This document shows, piece by piece, positions 23,206 to 35,300 of a stretch of 64,000 nt of DNA (position 1 is the first letter of the stretch; each line of letters opens with the position of its first letter). Origin of the DNA: Dirofilaria immitis. Taxonomy: Eukaryota; Nematoda; Chromadorea; Rhabditida; Onchocercidae. The notes under the pieces were generated by a model. The model was not told the DNA's origin. It worked only from the letters and a program-made list of their open reading frames with translations, and searched no databases. The position numbers and the translations under genes were made by a program. The DNA lies in contig JAKNDB010000092.1 in the NCBI GenBank assembly GCA_024305405.1, positions 1,705,501-1,769,500 on the forward strand, read 5' to 3'.

Positions 23206-25651
23206 TTATTTCCACAGTTTCTTTCCTACAATAAGAAAATTTTCAGGTGAAACAGCTTCTTCTACATGTCTATGTAAGGAAACATCATATCCAAATTTCT
23301 GAAGTTCTATAACTCGACCAAATTCCAAAACTGCTTTAGCTTTCCGTCCAAGAAGTTTTTTTTCGCTGAATCCAAAGACATGGATTCCAACACTGTTTCC
23401 GGCTGATCCAAATTCTCTAATTTCTGCAAATGAGATAAAACAGAGACATCATCATTGAAATTTCCCCGAAAGGAAAAAATGAAGTTTTATTTCATGGTCT
23501 TATAAGTTTTGTAATTATTCTGTTCTTTTTCTCTTTTTTTTTTTAACTACTCAGTAGTTTTTCATAACTGATGAGAAAATTTTTATTGATTTGTACCTGC
23601 CTGGGAAACCGCAAACGGCCCATGTTGAAATATGCCTTAACGCTGCAAATTCATCAGAGCTACAAATGCCATGAGATTTCAAGAAAGCCTGGCCAACGTA
23701 CTGAAAAACGAGAATATTCTATATAAAACTAACGGATTTCGATTTTTCATCTTCGAGATACTAAAAAATGTCTGAGCAATGAAGAAAATAGTTTTTGATT
23801 CATTTACCTGCTCATATGTAATTTTATGATAGCAACATGGGGCTAAAACAAAACCACATATATTCAAGCCACTTTTCACTCCATTCATTAAGCATCGAAT
23901 GCCAAAATCTGTGGCAACACCGCAGAAATGCTTGCATACTGCTACTATATTATCCACATTCTAGAATTCTCATGAATGAGTTTATATTTTTCTAAGAAGT
24001 TTTATAGGGTAAGTAATTAAAATTGAAAAATTTTAATTTTAAAATTATATGCTTAAAAATTATCTTTTACTAGTAGTATTTGCTTTTCTGTTGTTATTTC
24101 TTCCTTAAACATTTTTAGTAACTAACCCGAATAAAATCAATTTTCGACAAATCAAGATGTTCTACCGAACAACGCAGTCGCTCCAAAAATACTCCATCCA
24201 GTTCCTTAATTAAAATAAATTAGTTTATATCAAAAATTATAAACCCTTTTAGTATAAAATGGTACAAATTATAAAAAAATTATGAAGACATGAAGACAAT
24301 GTTCCTAGCGTACGGCTTTCGATGCCATTTGAGGACGAACGTATTCTGTTCTTGTTATTTGAAAAATAAGTATATCTATATCTTCTTCTATCCTTTATAT
24401 TAAAAAAATTTTCACTTTCTTATCTTATTGAGATTCCACATTTTAAATTCAACAAAATTTTATAGCAATTCAATTTACTAACATCGAACAAAAGAAACAA
24501 GAGACTTGAAGCATTTACCATAAGAATTTTATTGTCGAACTTATTCCTTGAGCCCTTTTTCTCAATAAGCAGAAACCGACATTTTGGAGCAATTTTGGCC
24601 ATCCAGTACGAAAGTTGTGCTTTACCAGCTCCAAATTCTATCATGCACCAGCGTTTATGGTTATTTAACAGATCAGCTATTCTTACATGTTCTAAAAAAA
24701 TTAAACACATTAAAAATAATTATTTAAAAACTAAAACAAAGTAATAATAGCTTTAATTAAGACGAAGAATTGTATATTTCACATTTTCCAGCATAATATC
24801 TAAGCATATTTCTTTAATATGAAATTTGAATCACAGAAACTACCTATTATCGATGATATCTGCGAAATATGTTTTTTACTTGATTTTGAATGACCTGCAG
24901 CATAGTTTTCAACGTAGTCGTTCTTTAGGAAGGAATCTGCAATATTATTAGCTATCTGGTCATATATTCTTTCAACGATTTTTCCCATCCTCAGCAATTC
25001 GTCATCTGCAGGACGGTACCACAATTCCACTTCATTCGAAAATCCTTTAATTATATTTTGCAAATAAAACCAAGCTAAAAACTTTCACTAAGTATTACAA
25101 ATAAGACCATAAATATTAAAATGACTTGACACTTTATTTCGTAGTAAATATCCTAAAAACAATATCGATTGCTACATTTCGGTCTATTATCATTTAAAAT
25201 AAATTCGAAAGAGAAGAAGCAAGGAAAAAGAAGAGAATAAACCGGTTAGATTAAAATTTTTAATAATCCATGGTTTCTTAAATAAACGACTATTACACCG
25301 CGATGACAAATGTTTCTGCAGTTGTGATTTGTTCACTGTATGTTTTGGATCGTTCGGACAAATGATACGATCCTAAAACTGTAACAGAAATATAAACAGT
25401 TATCAAATTTAAGCACTACTTATTTTTTCCAAGTACAATTTAATAGTACCTAATAAGTTAAGGAAACAGGAGTAAAAAATATGACAGAAGTCGAATTGTC
25501 AATCGTCTTATTCATAAAAAAAGAAATGAAAATAAGAAACTTTATTCAGCTCATCGCAGATAGCATGTTCGCCACAATACTTCTGGCCACTTTTCACTAG
25601 CATTCGACATTTGCGATTTTTCTTTTTCAAAATATATGAACAACGTTCCAT
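23206..25651 (-). CDS. tRNA 2'-O-methyltransferase TRM13 (TRMT13/CCDC76)
   Basis: TRM13 methylates the 2'-OH of acceptor-stem nucleotide 4 in some tRNAs, using S-adenosylmethionine. Eight exons: 25651-25541, 25372-25288, 25074-24844, 24691-24519, 24204-24127, 23960-23808, 23700-23597 and 23416-23206. The product is about 381 aa. The N-terminus has a CCCH finger (RCSYILKKKNRKCRM... KYCGEHA), then a CHHC finger (CPNDPKHTVNKSQLQKHLSS, then RCNS). The methyltransferase core follows: MIEFGAGKAQLSYW (SAM motif I), HLDLSKIDFI, VCKHFCGVATDFGIRCL and FVLAPCCYHK. The exon 7/8 join is ambiguous; the acceptor at 23417-23418 keeps frame with the CAG|GTAC donor. ATG lies 3 bases after an acceptor AG (25655-25656), so trans-splicing is likely. 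Two small upstream exons (about 26429-26520 and 26000-26021) would join in frame and could extend the N-terminus. Confidence 0.93.
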
Positions 25652-25999
25652 GGTCTGTAAGAATGAATAAAAAGTTCTTTAAAAAACTAAATTTAGTTCC
25701 AAGCTTTTCGCAGAGTTCAAATAAACAAAATTAATAATAACATGAGAAAATTCAAATGTTAAAAGTTGTGTCATTATGCAGAAATCTACAAATTTGCATA
25801 AGAAAATTAAAAGTCATCTTGCAAGAAAACATCAAATTGTATTAAAATAAACAAAAATATTTTTACTATACAGCTATCAGCTTCTTATGATAGTTTTACA
25901 GAGAATGACAAACCTTTTAATATATTGTCACTCTGCTTGTAATGTCTTTTGAAGTTTTAACTCTCAGAATGTATTTACTCTAAGGATGTATTTACTCAC

Positions 26000-26520
26000 C
26001 CGGAACACGAAGAATTTCTCCCTGCACAAAATCACAAGCATATTATTTTGATTACGCATAAGAGTATTTATTTTTATCGTGATTTATGTTTAATGTGACA
26101 TCCGAATATCTATATGTCAATGATTTTCATATACATATCTACTTATTAATGATTTTCTGTTATTTAACGTCTTAGTATTAAAAAAAAATCATTAACAAAC
26201 AGACATATAGATGTAACATTGAATATAAATCATTTTGAACGAATTAGAATTTATTGTAATTATGTGAACCATAAAGTTACCACCCAGAAGAAACGAAGAA
26301 ACCCATCACAACTTTCATAAAACTTCATCTGCATGCAACACATCTGTATACAAGTTGTCGGCCATTATGCAACAACCTTAAGCTCAATGTGAAAATGTGT
26401 GAACAAAGGCTAAAAAGTAGGAACTTACTGGACGCCGTTTAAAATTGGTTTGCTTGCTGGTTGAGCAAGAGATGGAGATGATTTTTCGAAAATAAGGTAA
26501 GAGAATATAAGCAATAGCTA
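26000..26520 (-). CDS. Possible upstream exons of TRM13
   Basis: Exon-like segments at about 26429-26520 (ends SKPILNGV, donor CCA|GTAAGT) and 26000-26021 (QEKFFVFR, donor CGG|GTGAGT) join in phase with each other and with the acceptor before the TRM13 ATG. No start codon is seen in the outer segment. They could encode an N-terminal extension or belong to an alternative transcript. Confidence 0.3.
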
Positions 26521-26795
26521 AACAAAGTCTGAAACTATAACAAAGACAACATACACATAACTCTTAAAATTTGACTCTAAAAATTTGCATATTTAAATCT
26601 TGGGCAATAGAAAAAAATTCCGAGCAATATTTTGTTTGAGATATGTTACTAAAACAAAGATAGTGTATTTCAAAATAAATGAACCTTCTTGGGTGAGATG
26701 ATTTTGATTTCAAAAGTTATGTTCTGTGTGAACCAGAAATTTGATGAATTTGACTTGAATTTATATCTGAGTATAAATTTAAATTAAAAATTTCA

Positions 26796-29520
26796 GATTT
26801 ATGAGATGGTCGAGTATTTACCTTCAACTGATGGTTATAAAATACTGCTAACGAAAAATGAAGACATTCAATTCAAAATATTAGATTTTGTGACATTCGA
26901 ATTCCTTAAACTCATCTGCGCTACCGTCGAGAAAGTTCACTACATCGATGGATTTTGCTTTTCTTGTATATTTTTATGTCCTTCGCTAAAATTCTAAGCA
27001 CATCTTTCCAAAAATTTGTTTACTTGCCCTGACTGTGGGCTGTTTCGCTCACTTTCATTCAGCAAAAGCGAAATACCGTTTATTCATCCTGACAGCTTTT
27101 CAACATCTTTTGAATTTAGTCAGTTCAAATTCGGTAACTCGAGAAAGGTAATTCAAAAAATAAAAACTTTTAAGAACATTTGCCGCATAGTCACAATAAT
27201 AATTAAGTTGCAGCTGAGCATTATAAGAAGGCAGCTTGACTTTCTATTGGTGATAATAATACAGCGAAGAAAAGTCAACTGAACTTTTGTTTTGTTAAGC
27301 AATGATTTTCTTTTGAATAATTTCCAATTTTTCAATTATTCAATTTTTATATGATTTAACCAAACATTCATTGAGATTTGCCCTTTAATATATTAAACGA
27401 AAGTTAAATGACAATTTCAACTGCGAATGTAAAGTTAAAAATTCGAAATAAAATTTATCTTTGTTTTTACTTGGAAAACAATCTTCTTAAGACAATGTAT
27501 CCGAAATCGCTGATTTCCATGTTGCAAAAAATTATTCCGTTTTGATCTGCTTTAGTTATGAATGCAAGTTAAATCATACGATATAAATTAATGGCTGAAT
27601 ATAATTTGTTGGTATGTCTATTAGAATGATTATCATTATTACTGTATATGCATATTAAATTTTTGTTAGATTGAATTAATTCTTGAAATGATCGTCGGGA
27701 AATAAGAAAATATTTAGATTTGTTCTTGTCGGGTGTCGAGCCTTTTTGATCTTTAAATCGTTTCAGAGATTTTCGTTTTATGATTTTATAGAGATCTAGT
27801 TATTTCAAATGAAAAAAAAGATAAAATTATTTAAATCATACGATACAAGTTAATGACTGAATATAACTTGTTGGCTACTAATAGGTTCCAGGATGTAATA
27901 GAAATGAAATAATTTTTGAAAAATTGAGAGGATTGTTAAGGGATTGAGACGAAAAGATTCTTGACTGATAACATAATTTGAGTACAGTTTATTATATCAC
28001 CATTTAATAATTGCTAATTTTTATCACTTTTTAAGCAAAAAAATCAGCATTTCTAACGCCTGGTAATTGAATTACTACAACATGAAAAAAGCTGCTATTA
28101 AAAAGAATGTTACAGTGAATGAGATTATCCAAAATCATTCCTTCGTATTGGATATTCTAATAAAGATGATATTTGAAAGGTCAATACTTCTGAAATGTCC
28201 GGATTTGACAAGTGAAGTACAACGGAAAATCTATCCAACTTTTTCATTTCGTTGTTTCTCGATTTTGTTTCTATTTTTGTTTTTTTCACATTAGAAAATA
28301 TTCATCTCCACATATCATTGAATTTTTAAATATTAAAATTTTAAAGTTAGAATTCTGGCAAAACAACAAGACTATATGAGCTCAAAATAGACGAACCGAA
28401 CTATGAAAAAATAGGTACAATAAAAAGGAGATAAAACTATTTCAAACTGTTCGTAAATGTTCCAGCAAAATAATGAACACTCATTGAGGCCTGAGATTAC
28501 TTCATTTAAAATGTTTCGAATCATTATCTGGTTTTTCAGCTATCCTCACAGATATCCAAACATAATTGTTTACTTCGTTTATCGAAAAAATGAATAATGA
28601 TAAGATGTTTGAAATAAATCATTAACAATAATTCTTACCTTTCCAGTTATTGAGTTCTTGTTAAATTTGTTCGTCTATTTATTTATTCATTAATGCCATT
28701 TACTTGTTGTTTCAGTTCACCTCATGTTCTTGATCTCTAGATTAAAAAATCATCAATTATACGCGGTCTGCTTCAATCAACGATGACATTTGTCGAGATA
28801 GAGTGAAAACTGTAAATAATTTGACGGGCTGTAGCTAAGATAACCGAAAGTAGTATTGAATTAAATTTTACAACGAATTATAGTAAAATTTTAATTTTAT
28901 TTTTCAATTTTTTTATATGCTAGAAACTTGTATATAACTTTCAATTTTATGCTAAGATTTTTGTAGCATATATCATCATTTCATTTTGATATTATGTTGA
29001 GGCACAATTGAATAGTATTTATCCGTCCATTAAGCGTCGAAAACTCGAACAACTTTGTAGACTGTTAAAAATCAGGTCGTAGAAGATTGACTTTCGAACG
29101 CAGTATAATAAAAGTACAGATGTTGATATTGAAAATAATGGTAATAGCGATTCATACATTTCCATCGATAATGAAGATGAGATGGACTTTTATGAAAATT
29201 AGTACAAGGTAAATACTGGGATTTTATCTAATAAATTGTGATATTTCTTAATGGCGGATAACCTGAATTTTTAAAAAACATGATTTTCTAATATTTAGAT
29301 GAATTTCAGGATGAGGAAAGCGGCTTTAACGAAAATCGAGCGGCAATGATAGTACATTGTTGATTGTCAGCGGGATATTAGAACTAGCTGCCGAAGAATC
29401 TGACTTACAATTTAGCAATACGAATGAATTTGAGCTGAGTGTCACGCTTCAAGTCCAGATGTCGAAATCACAAAAATTTCTTCTCAGAAGTAATTTATCT
29501 TTTGTCACATACTATATTTC
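26796..29520 (+). pseudogene. Decayed plus-strand gene, family unknown
   Basis: Protein-like exons are broken by stops. Segment 26796-27147 starts after TTTCAG, ends at AAG|GTAATT, and reads through one in-frame TAA at 26995-26997; around it lie CFSC and FTCPDCGLF, possibly zinc-binding cysteine pairs. Segment about 28082-28250 has LKCPDLTSEVQRKIYPTF. Segment about 29010-29210 reads YPSIKRRKLEQLCRLLK, TAG, an acidic stretch (DSYISIDNEDEMDFYEN), TAG, then a donor AAG|GTAAAT. Segment 29311-29520 reads DEESGFNENRA, slips one frame, and continues LIVSGILELAAEESDLQF. At least three in-frame stops and one slip make a functional gene unlikely. Whether all segments belong to one gene is inferred. Confidence 0.4.
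27571..27874. repeat. Direct repeat, two 42-bp copies
   Basis: Copies at 27571-27612 and 27833-27874 differ at four positions and lie about 260 bases apart, inside the decayed gene region. Confidence 0.85.
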
Positions 29521-30549
29521 GTAATTATCTTTCATGTTTTATAGTGTTGCAAATTTCACTCTGGGATAGTTATCATACATAATTAGCATAATTATCATAC
29601 ATATTGTTCACATTATAATAAAATTTATTATTCTATAATACCTATTAACTATTTTCCATCGATGTGTGTAAGATTAGATAATTTAAGTGCGTTCCATCAA
29701 TTTTCAAATCTCGTATAAAATTTAAATTAAAAAAATAAATGATTACGATTATTTTTTATAGAACAGAAAATAATGCCTCTTACTCTTAAAGATAATAAAA
29801 ATATTTATTGATATCAGCAATAGTTGAAATTTGATAGACTATTACTTCTCTGGGCAAAGATTTCGGTATTGAGTACTATAATGTTGATTACTTAGTAGTT
29901 AGTTAAATAAACAATACTAAGTAATTAAAAATAATTTCATTCATATAGCAGATTCCAAGGTAGTTCTTAGAAAATATGCATCTATACATAATTAAGTTAA
30001 CATAATTATCATACATATTACGCAGGACCACTGTCGATCTTTCCATTTATCGAAAGAACTGAAATTAAGATAAATATTCACGAAATGATTATATTACATG
30101 CTGTAATCCAAAATCCATCTGTCAAACAGATTTTACTTGCTTGTTAAAAAAAAAAAACTTTAAATACTGCTCAACATATAAACTCTTTAAAATTATCAAC
30201 CTAACACAGATGTAAGTATATCTCCGACATCTCGCTAACAATCATTAGTTCAAACCAACTTCCTGAAAATCAAATTTGACAAAAGCTAATAAGGAATAAT
30301 TGGCCTGATTGTTAAGACTGTATGTTCGACTGTTTCTATTGGTAATACCTAACATGAAAATTAAGTGGCTATTATTTGCCTAGTCATTTTTTGGGTTGTC
30401 ACTGATTCTTGCTATAGCAGAATTATGTGTTTATGTAATTATTAACCTTCCAAGTAAGATTCGAGATTACTTAAGAGCTGTTTATTTAAATTCATTTACT
30501 TTTAAATTGTCGTGGAATAAATTCAAAAACAATTTAAAACAAGAGGCGG
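29521..30549. other. Intergenic, no gene seen
   Basis: AT-rich sequence. Two similar copies of an ATAATTATCATACATATT motif occur near 29588 and 30002. It includes the 3' flank of the VAMP gene. Confidence 0.4.
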
Positions 30550-31284
30550 CTAACCAACGACACCGACGACGACGAGTACACAAGCAGCAGCGATGGCCAT
30601 TGTTAAATGTATACTGCGCCACCATATGTTACGTCTAACCTGAATTGCTTTACGTGAAAACTGTTTCGCTCGAGTCTCCATCGCATCTAGGAAATGAATT
30701 TATAGAAGATATGTTATTATTTAAAAAGGCGTCATTTTAATGAGCGCATCGCAGCAAATCACAATCAATTATAGGTGGATAATGAGGCAGACAAAGAATA
30801 TTAGACCAATAAAATCACAAATATTGCCAGGAAATTTTCACAACCGATCGCTTGAATATTAAAAAGTTGAAAAGATTTTTTAAAGTACACCGCACTGTGT
30901 GGTGATATGCAATGAAAATTTTTTGCTTTTCATAATCAATCAAAGCAAATCAAGATTGTTTCGTGTACGCAATATCTGAGCATGATGAATCTACGAAGTA
31001 TTTCTAATTTTTCTTTTAAATTTTCTTCCGACTTCAAAATGTTACCATTATGATCAGATTTCGAACTCAATACTTCAAGAATCTTTGAAGTTTCTGAAAA
31101 ACAAATCACCGACACGTGCGGTTAAATTCTGCAGTCGACCTTCACGCTCTATGATACGATCAATGTCACTTCGAACAATCTCTATCACTTCTTCAAGTTT
31201 CCTCTGAGTCTGGTGAAGTTTGCCTGAAGCCGATCTTGTTGTTGCTTTGCCAACGTTTGTTACTGGAAGGTTAAACTGTTCCAT
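30550..31284 (-). CDS. R-SNARE of the VAMP/synaptobrevin family
   Basis: Membrane-anchored vesicle SNARE that pairs with Q-SNAREs to drive fusion. Two exons, 31284-31110 and 30686-30550, join in phase 1 and give 103 residues. Residues about 21-80 are the SNARE motif: KLHQTQRKLEEVIEIVRSDI carries the zero-layer Arg38, followed by DRIIEREGRLQNLTARV and DAMETRAKQF, aligning register for register with synaptobrevin. RRNIWWR is the usual membrane-proximal Trp-Trp basic patch, and residues about 86-103 form the C-terminal membrane anchor, which ends with Gly. The N-terminus is short (20 residues), so this is a brevin, not a longin. It could match snb or VAMP8 types; I cannot choose. An acceptor-like AG lies 7 bases before the ATG. 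Confidence 0.92.
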
Positions 31285-32331
31285 TTTTTACCTTAAACAA
31301 TAAAGGATTATAGCAAATGTTTGTTATAATGTACGTGATGACTACAAGTCACAGTCAAAGATGGATATTTTGAAGGGTGCGGATTCTGAAATTATCTTGC
31401 TCAAATCATTGATTAAGATGCATTACATTTTCTGTCATCGCAGATCACGCATCCGGAAATACTTTGGTATATAACAACATTGTTGAATTGTTATTATTCT
31501 GATAGGTCAAAGATTATAAAAGTTAAGTATATAAAAACGTTTTGCTCTAAAAAAATAATTTAAATAATTAGTGATGATTGAGCTAGACAAATTAATAAAA
31601 TATATTAATGTCAGGATATCTCGGACATATTCCGAAAGTAAATACAACCTGCGTTGGTATATCGTTTAAATTACAATGACAACAGATTATAGCTTCTATT
31701 TGAATTTTGCTATTTCTTTGCAGGAAATATAAACAATTAGGATTTATATGCAAAAAAAAACCGCTTCTTTAGATGAGACATCAATCTACTTCAAATTACG
31801 CTGCGTTAACATCAATCGTTGGATGTGTATTCCGTCAACATGGATGCCTTATATGATGCCTGAGATGCGTTGTTTCGTTGTGGGTTCTCTCACAGTCTAC
31901 TCGAGCTTAGGTTGCTTGTATGATTAAGAGATAACCTTCTTATCACATAGGTGGGTGTGCTAATGGCATTAAATGATAACTATCAAGATGCTCATAACCG
32001 GAACTAAATTGGTTGGATATATCTTAGGAAAGGAGAAAGAATCGGGCTAATAAATCTACAAATTTTGGAATAAAGTATGCCGGATCTAAAAGCTTAGTCC
32101 AAGAAATTGCCTTTTATCTCTTTTTTACTGTTGCCATTCAGCAAAATTTCTCTCACTGACCTCTTTTATTTGCGAAAAATTCTGCATTGTCATTTATCGT
32201 TTATTAACGAATTTATTTTATACATGTTTCAGCATATCCGTTTAATAATTCTCTTAATCTATTATACTTCAGATTTTAATGGGATTTTTTAAGAGTTGTG
32301 CATGGAGTGTAACTAATATGTGAAAGGAAAT
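31285..32331. other. Divergent intergenic region VAMP/NUP214
   Basis: About 1 kb between divergently transcribed genes; it probably holds both promoters. No coding exon seen. Confidence 0.4.
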
Positions 32332-35300
32332 ATGGCAGACGCATTTGTGGATATTCCAGTGAGTGCGAAGTTCTTTCTGTTTTAGAACTGCTATACATTT
32401 TTAGCTAATTTATTTAATATCCTATATATCTTTCATTTCTCTGTTTGTAGTCTTCCTGATGTTTTTCCAGGATTTCCAATTTCGAGCACTTCAGCGTGTA
32501 AGAATATTTAATAAGACAGATGTGATATGGTCTGATGGTATATGTCCATCTTGGATCACTACTTCATCGCGATATGGAATTATTGTTTGTGCTTCTGGTT
32601 GCGATAAATTAATATCCTTAAGAAGTGGTGATATTCATCGACTAAATGACAGTAAAACTGATATCAGTGTAGAAGTGACCAATATTCAGATGAAAGTAAC
32701 CAACCTTCAAGTTGAAAAGGTTAATTTATGTTCGCAACTATCTAAGTATTTTTTTAAATTTTATTGATATTCACATATATTTCGGATTTTGAATAGGTCC
32801 TCTTCCTTTCTTTCTTTTTTACTTGCATCTCTATGTTGCAGTTAAAATTTCACAGCGATCATTTTCCTTATTGCAACAGACTTATTGGAATACTGAGAGC
32901 TTTTCAAATTTTTGAAGCTGTTCTTTATCATATTTGTTTTCAAAAATCATCAATATTAATTTTAACTCGTTTTTCTGTTAATTCGTAACTCATTTATGCT
33001 ATGAATTCAAATTAGCAACTCTTCTGATTTTGATTTATTTAAGAAATCTCATGCATAGCGTCGCAATATCTTTTCAGCCTGCTTCATTGACCGAAATATC
33101 TTGCAATTGCTCAGGTCGCTTGTTATCGGTTTTAATGCGAACAGCATCTGGAGCATTCGTATATCTCTATGATATGTGCTCATTCGCTGTTGATTATGTT
33201 GAACAAGTTGGTTTTTATAAATAATGGTTATGTGAAGTTAATTTTATTCTAACTTTCTAATCTCGGTATATCTGTACTGGCGGTTAAAATAGCTATGGTA
33301 TTCAGAGATCAATAATTTTGTCCATATTTTTACTACTGCACTGTCATTATTATTATTTTGCACATTCAGAAACAGGCATGTTTCGATTTTCGATCTTTTT
33401 TCAATTTTTCTGATTTAGACTTTTATAATTAGACAATGCTAAACAAAAATTTCTTGCAGAGAGGTCCTGTTTACAGCTTGCGACTCTCTGCTCATCCAAA
33501 TGCTCAACCCTGTGCCTTGAAGTGGAATCCACAACAGGATACTATATTTGCTGTCGCTACATCTGATGGCGTGTTATCTTGTTATTCTTATAATATTGAG
33601 GTAGCACAGTCTAACAAACAAAGTCGTAGTGTTATTTTCGTCCGAAAATCGTAACACTAATTATGAAAGCATAAATCTTTTGTTATAATATACTTGTCAT
33701 GAATTTTCAAGAGATTTCGTAAAATCTTATCGTTTTGTCGTAATGTAAAAGTGACTACTAGGCGCTATGAGAATGCTGGAAACGTTCTCAAAAGCCTGAA
33801 ACAAGCTAGTAATTACTGGTTATTGATCGATAATTGTCAGCTGTGGAATATTGAATTTTCTGGAATAATGTCACATTTAGTATTTGGATTTTTTGTTGGC
33901 ATGATAAAAGTGAAATTTTTGCAGGAATCGTCTTCAATAGTCTTGATTGGCACGATTAAACATAATGATATGGTAACCTGTATAGGATGGAGTCCAAAAG
34001 GAAAACAGTTGATCGTAGGCGATATTTCGGGTTATATAAAACAATATAAACCTGAGATGATATTAGTGCGCGTGACATCGCCTCCTACTGATATAATTAC
34101 TTTAAAAGGTATTATTTTCATTTGCTTGTCGATCATTTTAATTTAATGAAATGTGAATCAAGATGGCTAAGCATTCGTTAGTGGAAAAGTTTTTATCGGT
34201 GTAATGATATCTTTACCATTATAGATGAAAATGCTCTGCGATGCGTCGGAATCATTTGGCTTACAACTACTGATTTCCTCATTGCCTATTCCACTAAGAC
34301 AGGGCGAAAAGTAAATATATCAAAATTATGTATAAAAAGGATGCACCACCTCAGTGGACACATTTTGATGATATTAATTTCTGTGGCGAGAAGAGTATTT
34401 TCGATCAGCGAATTGAATTTACACAATTAGTGGGTTGGAAATTGGTATTATGCTCTTCATCAAGATCCAGTGAGGTAAGCAATTTTTTTTTGAATATAAG
34501 CAACTTTTTTAAATAGGATAAATAATGTATATGCATGTTCATGATAAATCCACGCATTTGAATGTTTTCAGCATCCTCATTTACCTTGTTCGATTTCACC
34601 GAATGATTGCTCTGAACTGTCTTATTTAACGTCACTAACTGGGAAATAAAAATTTAATATTCTATTATAGATGACTATTTTTCGAATTGTTCGTTTTTTT
34701 AGGTGGCACTACTAGGTAAAATCGATTCTGAATGGAAAGTCTGGACTTTAGATGATAATGGACGGATTGAAATGCCTCTTGATGCTGAACACTGTGAAAC
34801 TTATCCAGTTGGTGTTTCAGTCGATGTCTCTTCAGTTCTCCCAGTAAAGATTGGTGTGTTCTTTGTTTTAATTCATTGCAAAGACTAATGATCATTTTCT
34901 TATAGTACAAAATAAAAGTTTGTGCATGAGATATTCTGCGGAACATAATTCACTAAGTAGATGCCTGGTAGCAACTATTATTTTATAAGCAAAAATAAGA
35001 TTTTTATAAAAATATTTTTCACCAGCAAGAATTTTAAATGTAGTTATGATATGCATTCCAGAGGGCAATGTAGAACGTCCTTCTTGTCCTACAGTTTTGG
35101 CATTATCTTCTCAAGGGATCCTTCTTGCTTTCAATGCACTATCTTTTCGTGTCGAGCATCAAAGCATTAATATGTATGTTTCTGGTTTTCGTCTTTTTTC
35201 TCAAAAAAATTTGTTCCAAAGGCTAATATGTGAGGCTAAGGATTGTTGCTGATAATCTAATTTCTCAGATGCAGTTTTTTTAAGACGCAGGTTGCAGGAT

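Noticed and set aside
30396..30638. 80-aa plus-strand open frame rich in Arg/His
   Set aside because: Antisense of the SNARE membrane anchor and stop exon at 30550-30686.
33751..33924. Upstream extension of the NUP214 exon at 33925
   Set aside because: The open frame continues to 33751, but TTTTTGCAG at 33916-33924 is a clear acceptor that joins in phase 0 to the previous exon and restores the propeller sequence.
34311..34339. 29-base intron in NUP214
   Set aside because: GTAAAT...AAAAAG would restore frame, but it is shorter than normal nematode introns. One missing A in the run at 34322-34325 explains the data better, given the same pattern elsewhere in the gene.
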